Under the pieces are notes generated by a model. That model did not search any database, had not been told where the DNA came from, and was given only the letters and a program-made list of their open reading frames with translations. This document shows, piece by piece, positions 1-8,023 of a stretch of DNA of 14,563 nucleotides (within the stretch, counting starts at the first letter, position 1; each line of letters opens with the position of its first letter). This DNA comes from Phoronis ovalis (taxonomy: Eukaryota; Phoronida; Phoronidae), in assembly GCA_028565635.1 (NCBI GenBank), contig JAOXYB010031654.1:1-14563 (forward strand). Reading direction: 5' to 3'. The position numbers and the translations under genes were made by a program.

Positions 1-85
1 ATATTATCACATACATTAACTGTACTAGAGCACAATACTTTAAGTGTTTTATTTAATTAGTGTCCCCTACCAATTTTTTATTCAG

Positions 86-1675
86 TATAGAACTTATGAA
101 GTACGTAACGGTCGTTGTGGGAGACCTTTGAATTTTCGCCTGTGTGACACTATGGGTATAGAAGAAGGCAAGGGAATGGATGTTGCAGATCTTCCTTACT
201 TAATGGATGGTAATATTCCAGAAGGCTACCAGGTACTAGTGAGTTGGTTAACGTAAACTGATAATTATTTTGAAAGACATGTGGTTTATAATGAAAACCT
301 TGTGACAAATAAAACTTCTGGTATATAATTGTTTCTGCATAAATTTGTCAAAAACATAGCACATATAATTTTGCAGTTTAATCCTTTGGCAAATGCTACC
401 CCAGAAGCAGCAGGCTACGAAGCAAAACCAACTCTTTCTCAAAAAGTTCATTGCATTGCTTTTGTCCTTGATGCATGCTCCTTGGGGATCATTCCTCAAA
501 AGACTTTGGAAAAAATGGAGATTGTGAAGAAACATGCCATAAGCAGAGGTGAGTATGTACTTGTCTTTATATAAAGTGATTGTTATACATGTAACTAATA
601 GTCTATGTCTAGATTTTTTTATGTTTTTGATATTATTTCTTCAAACATGCTGAGACTGCAGCTGTACATTTATACTTTTTGATAATTTTTATGTTCACGT
701 AATGTAATGTATTTACATCAACTTGGTGGGAAATAAATATATATACATGCTCAAAAATGTACTGACGCAACATTCAAAGAATCGTAAATCAATTAGGATT
801 CAAATTTTATAGCACCAACATTTAAAATTATTTAAATACAAATATGAGTTTTACAAGCCATTTAGTTGCGTCCAATTATGTAGGTCAAATTTTAATTGCT
901 TGCTAGTTGTTGCAGCACTTTGTTAAGGGAAAGAGGCTTATTTTGGCATTAAGAGAAGTGGATCATTAGGTCAAAATCTGATCTAAAGGTTTAAGTTAAA
1001 GAATTAATTGCTTGAAACATTTAAAAACAGGGTTTTATTTCATGCCTTCATAAATAAGGTCAAATGATTAAAATTTATAACTATTCATGACTAAGGATAA
1101 TTCTTCCGAGCCTTTTATAAGGTTATAAAGGTCCCGGGATAAAGGTATTGTAGTCGATCATCATGGAACCATTTTAGAATGAATGTTTTTAAACTGGAAA
1201 GACTGTTGAAACGTGACGTCAGAATCAGGTCATTAAGCTTGATTTTCAGTCTAGTTTTACCAACTGATATTCTGCAACCACACAACAACACAAGTTTCTA
1301 ATATCGTGATATTAGATTGATATGGTTTTAAATTTAGTAACATGACTTTCTGTTGCAGACATACCTCTCGTTCTTTTGCTGACGAAAGTGGACAAGGTTT
1401 GCCCATTGGTTGCCGAGGATGTGACAAAAATCTACTACAGCAAGACTGTGCTAAATGCGGTGAATAAAGCTTCGGAACTGATTGGAGTACCAAAATCACA
1501 GGTGTTGCCAATTAAGAACTATGAATCAGAGCTTGAATTGGATACACCAACCAATATTCTAGCGCTCACTGCTATGCAGCAGATTCTTAGGTTTGCTGAT
1601 AGCTATTTTGACAACTGTGTATCTCACATGGCTTATGACAATTTGAAGCGGATGAACATAAATTCCCCTAAGTAA
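86..1675 (+). CDS. IFI44-like GTPase, C-terminal half (last three exons, 5' part outside window)
   Basis: Three exons join in phase: 86-232 (acceptor TTCAG, donor AG|GTACTA), 377-548 (acceptor TTTTGCAG, donor AGAG|GTGAGT, leaving one base) and 1359-1675 (acceptor TTGCAG, ending in TAA). Together they give 211 residues plus stop. The protein matches the C-terminal half of interferon-induced protein 44 / 44-like GTPases. A G3 motif lies in LCDTMG (DTMG at 146-157), followed by the family's long insert with HCIAFVLDACSL, then a G4-type motif TKVD in VLLLTKVDKV (1382-1393), and the characteristic tail AMQQILRFADSYFDN. The P-loop (G1) exon must lie upstream of base 1. No frameshift or premature stop is visible, so this copy looks functional as far as it can be read. 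Family members are cytoplasmic, and in vertebrates are interferon-induced and linked to antiviral or antiproliferative effects; the role here is inferred from the family. A possible poly(A) signal AATAAA lies at 2478-2483, but it is far away and unproven. Confidence 0.88.
549..1358 (+). other. Intron of the IFI44-like gene (phase 1)
   Basis: This 810-bp intron begins GTGAGT and ends in a pyrimidine-rich tract plus GCAG. It is AT-rich with no ORF of interest. A short imperfect palindrome (CCTTTTATAAGG next to TTATAAAGG, about 1112-1132) and a TGACGTCA-like octamer (near 1213) are present, but I attach no function to them. The other intron of this gene, 233-376, is only 144 bp and is unremarkable. 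Confidence 0.8.
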
Positions 1676-2870
1676 TTAATCTTGTATCAAACAGATATTC
1701 GAAAAAATACAAAAATAGTGCCTGTTGGCACTGAGATACATATACGAGTATTTAGAACAAATTGATTAGAATACATAAGGGCGTTAAAGTGATTGTACAA
1801 GTTTCGTTTTCCATTTTGATTATTATAAATTAGATACATATAGTATCACCCAAATGTAAGCACAAATGAAGTTAAGGGCTTAAAAATACGCCCTGGTGCT
1901 TATAATTGACTATATAGCATGACGAAAAGTCGGTACCAATTATGAGATATAGTAGAACACTTACTTCCATTCCTATACAGCTAAGATTAGAAGATCGCAA
2001 TTTCTTCATAAATTGCGATGGGGCACTCAAAATGTGGGCAATCATGCTGTTAATGGCCTAAAAAAACTTTTCTAAACAAATGGACTGTAATTGGTACCCA
2101 TCCAATACCGAATTTTCCAGCAAACAGAAAAAATGGACCATATAAGAACGACTCTGTTTGCAAAACAGACTCTAAGCAAAACCATGCATGCTTACTGAAC
2201 TTTTTTATGAATCCTTTTTTTTGGTCATCTAAGCAATTAAGACTCATCTTGCAAACAGACGCACTCCAAAATGAAGGTTAAAAAACATTATTACCCTTTT
2301 TTGGTCAGAATTGTTGATTTTCCTATGCCTGGTCTTCAAAAAAACATGATTTTACTATAAACGAGCATGATTACCCACATTATACATGTAACGTTAAGTT
2401 GAAGTAAACGCTCAGGAAACTAACCACGGGCCGGAGGGAGTGACCATGAGTGAGGCAGAACTGTATTAAGTAGTTTGAATAAATTTGTTAATTACATACA
2501 CTGTTTTGTTGCTTTCAAGTTTTTTATCGCATGCACTACTTTCATGTTTTTTTATTCGGAAATACATGATGTCTTCGCAAAATTAATGTTCCATCGGTTA
2601 TGTTTCACAGTATGCAAACCGTCTGTTCACTGAAAGTAATAGAACCCTCAATGCACCAGCTAATATCAGTAGTTATTTACTATCAAAATAGAGTTCTCTG
2701 CAGATAACAATTAGATTGCCTAATAAATGTATAAAAAGTTAATGCCAAAATCTTACAGGCACTACCAAGATATTGAAACTGTGGATACAGTTAATAATTG
2801 TGTGCCTATTTATACTTTATCTCACAAATAACAGGCTTAAAATTATCCAAGCAACGCTGCTTAATTACCA
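1676..2870. other. Downstream of the IFI44-like gene: no gene seen, one small hairpin
   Basis: This AT-rich stretch presumably includes the 3' UTR of the IFI44-like gene and the intergenic DNA after it. A perfect 10-bp stem with a 6-base loop lies at 1994-2019 (ATCGCAATTT, CTTCAT, then its complement). One AATAAA at 2478-2483 is a possible but distant poly(A) signal, about 800 bases after the stop. The short open frames here contain no domain I recognise. Confidence 0.5.
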
Positions 2871-3170
2871 GAAACATATATAGCCGCCAGTCGGCCATAT
2901 GTGAGGTGTCCTGGGTAAAAATCAACACTGACCTATACTTTAGCCTCCGTACGCGTGTACCTTCTGATTTAAAACGATCTCTATACATGCATATCAGAGT
3001 TTTCCAGATATGGACGAAAACAGCTTGACGGCTGCAAGAAATGTTGAAGTTTTGGAAAACAGTCTAACCCACTTTCCAAGGTCATTGTAAAATGTCACCT
3101 AGCTTATGATAGCCACCCACCTATGGCCTTCTTAAAACCACGCCGAATTGTCGAGACAAGGAAAGTGTAA

Positions 3171-3202
3171 CCTAGGATATATAAAGTTTTATATATCCTA
3201 GG
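3171..3202. repeat. Perfect 15-bp-arm palindrome (hairpin 1)
   Basis: The left arm CCTAGGATATATAAA and its exact reverse complement are separated by only GT. It shares the core GGATATATAAA with the hairpin at 3601-3647. Confidence 0.85.
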
Positions 3203-3600
3203 GGGTGTAACGCATAATGAAAATTGTAGAAGATATATTTCGGATCGGCATTTGACCCACTTTTCAAGGTCATTCTATATGTCATCAGCCTAATACACCC
3301 ACAAACCTATGGCCTATATGATCGCACTTTTGAATTGTCCAGTCAAATTAAATTTCGTTTTTCTGGAAAGTGGCGCAGCGTGATGTGCCCTAGTTTGCTC
3401 TTAGGAACAAATATGGACGCTAGTCAGCCATATTGAAAGCAATAGGGTCAAAATTGCATCTGACCTGTACCTTGACGTCTTTGATCTGCAATTACTCTAG
3501 TAAATATGAAGCTCATCGAATAAATACTGAAGCTGTTTTTGAGACGTGTACAACCGCGAGAACAAAGATGGTTGCCAATATTGATATGTATTTACCCTGT

Positions 3601-3647
3601 GCTAGGATATATAAAACTCTAACTCTTAGAGTTTTATATATCCTAGC
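3601..3647. repeat. Perfect 21-bp-arm inverted repeat (hairpin 2)
   Basis: A 21-base arm beginning GCTAGGATATATAAAACTC is followed by a 5-base loop (ACTCT) and its exact reverse complement. The perfect pairing implies recent origin or gene conversion between arms, because the surrounding repeat copies are diverged. It could be a cruciform-forming site or the paired ends of a very short foldback element. Confidence 0.87.
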
Positions 3648-3941
3648 CCTGTGTAAAGATTTGTATCGGTATTAAACCTACTTCTCACGGTCATTTTCTG
3701 ATATTCAAAATCCCGCACGCGTATTAATGAGCATTTTTTCACTTTCTTTTTCTTTTTGCCCTGGGCAGCTATAGGGATATTTCTTCGTTGACGTTAGGAG
3801 GGAATCCGCTATACATAATATATAGACGCGTGGAGGAAATATAAGTATATATTTCAATACATAATGATAATTTAAATTTTAAAGTTAAATTTCCTACATC
3901 ATACATCCAGCAAAGAAACCAAGGCAGACATACATGTAGTG

Positions 3942-4776
3942 CTACTGTTTTCTATTGTTAATTTTTCGGATAAACTCATCTATAGATATACAGTACTTTG
4001 TTATGATATCGGTGTATTTATTGCAAAATTTTCTAATGTATTTTCTCAATTTATATGTTTCGAATCATTGATTTCTTAGTTAATTGTAATAATATAAATA
4101 TGTTTATCAACAAAATCCATATTCCTAGTACGTATTCTACTATATCTAACTAACTGGGAGGCATAACTACCATGTGGTGGATTAGTTAAAATATTTGAAT
4201 CAAATTAACGGAAGTTCCTGATGGTAAATGGAAATTCATTTCTTTTATCATATACCTCCCATCATTGCCAACAATGTATGGTAAATCTAGATATGAACGG
4301 TTACCTTCTTTACAAGATGTATTGTTTTTTTTCAAAACCAACTCAGGTGGATAGATTTCATTGATATTAGTTTCAAAATACAAATTGTTCCAGGTGAGTA
4401 CTATTAAGTCATTTATGTATCTGGAAAGTATAATTGAATGTGTTTGTTATATGAGATGATTTATCACGACCTCTAGCTAATCTATCGAGATATATAATTG
4501 TATTCACATATATGTATATAGGAAAAGATGTGCAAGGATCAGTGCAGAGTGTGTCCCCTTAGGAATACCTATAATTTGTCTACACAATTCATCATTCAAA
4601 CATATGTAAATGTTGTCGATTGAGAAAATTGATATTGTCACAAAATATTGAGCAAGTCCAAGAATGATAACTTTTGGACTCAATATTGAGGGGGTTAGGG
4701 GGGAACCCCCATGGTACAATGCTGTAATTCCGTTTTTAATTTTTCGATGTGGAAGTGCATAGTGTGCTAAAATCAT
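3942..4776 (-). pseudogene. Decayed retroelement reverse transcriptase
   Basis: Reading the minus strand from 4776 downwards, RT signatures appear in the expected order but in shifting frames. First is RQIIGIPKGTHSALILAHLF (about 4581-4522, the family's GIPMGT...ADLF block). Then comes LARGRDKSSHITNTF near 4475-4430. The catalytic-site block RYINDLIVL follows (YIND at 4419-4408), where the usual YIDD has lost its first aspartate to asparagine. Next are IYPPELVLKKNNTS and SYLDLPYIV (to about 4270), NPPHGSYASQLVRYSR (about 4190-4143), and finally YKLRKYIRKFCNKYTDII ending at a TAG at 3944-3942. At least two frameshifts and several stops interrupt it, so it is dead. I assign it to a retroelement RT by motif order. 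The exact clade (LINE, Penelope-like or other) is not resolved, and no element ends, endonuclease or target-site duplication were identified. Confidence 0.78.
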
Positions 4777-5052
4777 AAGAATAAATGTCTGGTAAAATTT
4801 AAGTTCTCTATTTTGTTCAGTATAGTTTTAGTGGAATTTAAACCCTTTAATTAGATATGTTTTATCCCCTAAGTATACTTTGGGGATGGGGAAGTCCGAT
4901 GGCTATTTTAGGTGTGATTAGGGCGGAAAATATTCCTCGTTTTTCTTGCTTGTCGCAATATTTTAGTCTTGGGTAACATTTTTGAGAGTGGTCTTCTTTA
5001 GGGATGCTTTTTTGTACACCTGGATCACTGTTTAGTATTTTTTTCAGACATT

Positions 5053-5098
5053 TCACGAGCACGGGTACCCATTTTATACCCTGAGTGACCCCGCCGGA
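5053..5098. mobile_element. Isolated terminal segment related to the 5234-5717 element
   Basis: The sequence CGAGCACGGGTACCCATTTT continuing to GAGTGACCCCGCCGG closely parallels the right terminal inverted repeat of the element ending at 5717 (GGACGAGCATGGGTACCCGA... to GAGCCCCCCGGG). No matching left end was found upstream, so this is probably the remnant of a truncated third copy. Confidence 0.5.
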
Positions 5099-5141
5099 GC
5101 CAATGGACCTTGTTCCAGATGATCCTGAACCGTGGAGGAAT

Positions 5142-5934
5142 CTCGGGGGGCACTCTCTTTTATATGAGGTAGGGGTGTGAGGCCCAGGGGCCCAACCCCT
5201 GACCCTGAGATATCCATGGAATTGACAAAATACCCCGGGGGGCTCACTTAAAAAAAAGTCGGGTACGCATGCTTGTCCGAAAAAACAGGGGTAAGGGGTA
5301 CCTTTTTCGCCGTTCGACGGGATCGATTTTGGCGGAAAACCACATTTAGGGGTATGTTTTGGCAAATTTAACTTTACCGTTTAGGGGTTAGTTTTCCACG
5401 TACACCTCCCGTTTAGGGGTCCTTTTTTCAGTGGGAGCAGCGAGCATTAGCTTTTGGCGACCATTTTGCATTTTTTTTAAAAATTTAATGTATTATTTTG
5501 TTTTTACGTTTTTTTTTTTGGTTGTCGATTTTTTGGGAACCGTTTTTTTTTTGGTTGTTAATTTTTTAGAGTAAACTTCCCGTTTAGGGGTACCTTTTTC
5601 AGCAAAATCCCCCGGTTAGGGGTGGTATTTTGATCCTCCACTTCCCGTTTAGGGGTTTATTTTGCACCCTACGGACGAGCATGGGTACCCGACTTTTTTT
5701 CAAGTGAGCCCCCCGGGCAAAATACCTACCCTGAAATATCCTTGGCCCCAAAATCGTCTCCGTGCTGCCAGAAAAAAATGACAAGCAAAAAAATAAAAAA
5801 GGGTCATTTCCACTTCTATCGTACTCCTTAAACGCTGTGGACGATCAAAATCTGCAAAATATCATTTTGACCGAAATGCGACCCTGAAGGGCGGCACATG
5901 TATATATAGACGGATATAGGAAGAGCCCCCCCGG
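5142..5934. mobile_element. Outer hAT-like MITE (interrupted), 8-bp TSD GGAGGAAT
   Basis: The element is flanked by a perfect direct repeat GGAGGAAT at 5134-5141 and 5935-5942. Its ends are imperfect inverted repeats: CTCGGGGGGCACTCT on the left, and AAGAGCCCCCCCGG on the right reading inwards as its complement. Removing the inner element (5234-5717) and one copy of its TSD leaves an original element of about 300 bp. It has no coding capacity. An 8-bp TSD is typical of hAT-superfamily transposition, but the short GC-rich ends are not a classic named family that I recognise. Confidence 0.75.
5234..5717. mobile_element. Inner hAT-like MITE, 8-bp TSD CAAAATAC, ~46-bp TIRs
   Basis: The perfect direct repeat CAAAATAC flanks it at 5226-5233 and 5718-5725. 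The terminal inverted repeats run about 46 bp (CCCGGGGGGCTCACTT inwards to ATGC.TGTCCG / its complement) with only a few mismatches. The interior has repeated copies of CCCGTTTAGGGGT followed by T-rich text (for example near 5371, 5408, 5579 and 5644) and two copies of a T10-GGTTGT unit near 5510-5560. The 167-codon open frame crossing its left half has low-complexity composition and is not a gene. Its insertion into the outer element is clear from the two nested TSDs. Confidence 0.85.
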
Positions 5935-5942
5935 GGAGGAAT

Positions 5943-6645
5943 GTGCTAGGCTAGTATTCAAAGGTATCGGATATACACGGCCCAATGTACAACAAAATAT
6001 GGAAATTATGACTGATGAAATGAAATATTTGTTACAAGCTGAAGTGTACTGTGTTTATTAATTTTATATTACCAATATGACTTTAGATTGTAACAGGTTG
6101 ATGCCCGGATGCAAGGGATCTTTGAGACTAGTAGGTTTAAAGTGACCCTTTATTACGCGCAGGTTAAGACGCCCTAATTTTACGCATCTAATGGACAGGT
6201 GAAAAACATACCCTTATTTAATAATTTTAACACAAAGTCATATCTGTATCTGATGATGAAAAACATAAAGTACCCTTTGGCAGACCTGCATTCTAAAAAT
6301 GACACCCTATTTTTGAATATTTAGCTAAATATATACCCTTGACGCAGAACGCCTCAATGAAAAAAATATTCCCTTCATGTGAGTTTTTTGTTCGGGCATA
6401 CGGACCCATCCTTTGATCCATGTAACCCCTGGGGGTTGAGCGTAACTGTTGATATAGCTTTGATTTTAAAGACAACTGTTTTTTTTCATCTTCTGATCAG
6501 TAGATGATACTGGTTTATATAGCCTACCAGCTAAATCGAATTTAAAAGTAAAAAATTAATAGGAAAGTCTTTCTTTCAATTTGAAAATTACTTCGAATAA
6601 CAAACAAATGACAACTTTTTATTATAATGACATCAATAACTGTAG
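5943..6645. repeat. Probable degraded 33-bp-periodic element, otherwise no gene
   Basis: Between about 6140 and 6430 the motif ACCCT/CCCTT preceded by an A-rich run recurs, with several spacings of 33 bp (near 6270, 6303, 6336 and 6369). This is the reverse complement of the AGGGTATATTTT unit that repeats every 32-33 bp in the element at 11629-12435. I infer an old inverted-orientation copy. The termini are not clear. The rest of the stretch shows nothing I can name. Confidence 0.4.
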
Positions 6646-7397
6646 GTGTATGAGCGTCTAAAAAGTTTTGCCAAGTATGCAGCACCACAAGAAATCTTAA
6701 AAGTACATCAAACAAGTGTTTTGATAACAGGATAAGTTGGCATAGGAGAATCAAAGTTTTTTATTGCAATGTGACGAATTTGCTAGAAAAAACTAGAATT
6801 AATTAGAAAAAACGCCACATAAACTGCTGTACAGCTATTCCAAATGCTATATAGGACAACTATATTTTTATATTTTAGCAAAGTAACAAGCTACAGACTA
6901 CGCAGCAAATATAATGCCTTTCTCAAAGAATTTATTGCAATGCAAGCAAATTTGGGATCATGCCTCTGACTTTGGAAAAAATAGAAATTGAGTACGAGAT
7001 AGGGGTACTATTCAAAACCTACATGTAGATAATTTTTTTAAAAACTTGAAATTGTATAAAGTTTTACGTTTATTGCCACAAATATTATTATTATTAAATC
7101 ATTTGGATGTTTCAAAACACTACAATTAGTGGACAGGTGTATATTTTGTTAACCAGTGGACAAAGTTTGTGCATTACTTGCTAATTACATAAAGCTGTAC
7201 TTTAATTGGTGTATTGAACAAATCAACAATACTACTCGGTATAAAAGACATGTATTTCAGGTGAAGATGGAATTGGACACGCAAACCATACACTCGCTGC
7301 GCGTTTAGCGCTATGCAGCAAATTCTAAAATTTAATGATAAATATTTTGACAACTATGTAACTCATATGGCTCGTGGAAATTTGGAGGACGAATATA
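6646..7397 (+). pseudogene. Decayed IFI44-like GTPase copy
   Basis: Three exon relics lie in the correct order. Segment 6646-6774 follows an AG acceptor and resembles the family's P-loop exon: YERLKSFAKYAAPQE, then VLITG, a TAA stop at 6733-6735, then VGIGESKFF. The stop falls inside the GxxxxGKS motif, the P-loop lysine is replaced by glutamate, and a second stop (TGA, 6772-6774) follows. Segment 6879-6994 follows TTTTAG and matches the second exon of the upstream gene at nucleotide level (GACTTTGGAAAAAATAGAAATTG against the functional copy), with an internal deletion. Segment 7261-7397 follows TTTCAG and matches the end of the last exon (MELDT, then a frameshift and TAG, then AMQQILKFNDKYFDNYV). 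The G3 exon and the G4 motif region are missing. The open frame continues to 7567 without further similarity. This is a pseudogene. Confidence 0.8.
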
Positions 7398-8023
7398 CAT
7401 TCCAGAGTAACCATCCTTTTGTGTTTATTCCGAGTGTAAAAAATCACCATGACTGTCTATTAGATGAAATTTATTCTCTATTGGATGTTCCAGGTGCCTT
7501 GTATACATGTATTCATTCACATAGCTTAAAAGGTTTACTTACTATGTCAGAGTGTAGAATGAAATAGAGAATACAAATTACATTATCACGACAAAATGGT
7601 ACATTTCAGAATAATAACTGAGGGATTAAAAATTAAAACTAAAACATGTCTGACTTAGTTAGAATTCCACATCTCAATATCCTGTTTCGAGTACTAAATT
7701 ACGAGCATTATGGGTAACCTGCACAAATCTCATAATAAAAAAATATTCTCCACATCCGTTTGTCCAAAAAATGAAATGATCTGCAGTTTCTTAAGATTCT
7801 GTCGAACTTATTTTTACTTCTTTTATAAAAAGTTGCATTTTATTATCAGATAAGAATAATTGGTTATATTATTCTTTGGACCTATCCATCCCAATCTTTG
7901 TTCATTTCTTTTTAGCTTACTAGCCTTCACCAGGAATGTGCAGATACAACATGATACATCTTTTGCAATGCACCTGCTTAATAAAAATAACAAAATAGTA
8001 TATCCTTTCATTCTACAAAGTAA
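7398..8023. other. Converging 3' region between the IFI44-like relic and the minus-strand gene
   Basis: The open frame after the IFI44-like relic continues to a stop ending at 7567, including the segment SNHPFVFIPSVKNHHDCLLD (from about 7405), which I do not recognise and which may be chance. The part from about 7800 to 8023 should be the 3' UTR of the minus-strand gene ending at 8024. Confidence 0.4.
7838..7843 (-). promoter_or_regulatory. Candidate poly(A) signal AATAAA for the 309-residue protein gene
   Basis: On the minus strand AATAAA lies about 180 bases after the TGA stop at 8026-8024. It is the first perfect hexamer I found downstream of the gene. Confidence 0.45.

Larger units (their letters stand above)
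2870..3720. repeat. Field of diverged repeats surrounding two hairpins
   Basis: Several short segments recur in order. One resembles GACCCACTTTTCAAGGTCAT, seen near 3066, 3252 and (weaker) 3680. Another resembles CGCTAGTCAGCCATAT, seen near 2884 and 3419. CACCTATGGCC-like text occurs near 3115 and 3305. Each of the two hairpins is followed about 80 bp later by the AAGGTCAT segment, and hairpin to hairpin is about 430 bp. This suggests an old tandem duplication of a repeat carrying the hairpin. The family is not recognised. Confidence 0.5.

Noticed and set aside
2050-3028. Short open frames of 60-76 codons on both strands
   Set aside because: Their composition looks random, there are no splice-site pairs with consistent phase, and there is no recognisable motif. 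They are expected by chance in this length of DNA.
3433-3675. 80-codon plus-strand frame over hairpin 2
   Set aside because: It lies in diverged repeats and reads through the palindrome. There is no domain.
4862-5365. 167-codon minus-strand open frame
   Set aside because: It spans the boundaries of the outer and inner MITEs, is rich in Pro/Gly/Cys from GC-rich repeat text, and resembles no protein. A frame crossing two nested insertions with TSDs cannot be an ancestral gene.
6542-6754. 70-codon minus-strand frame
   Set aside because: It is the antisense shadow of the plus-strand IFI44-like P-loop exon relic, which has clear similarity.
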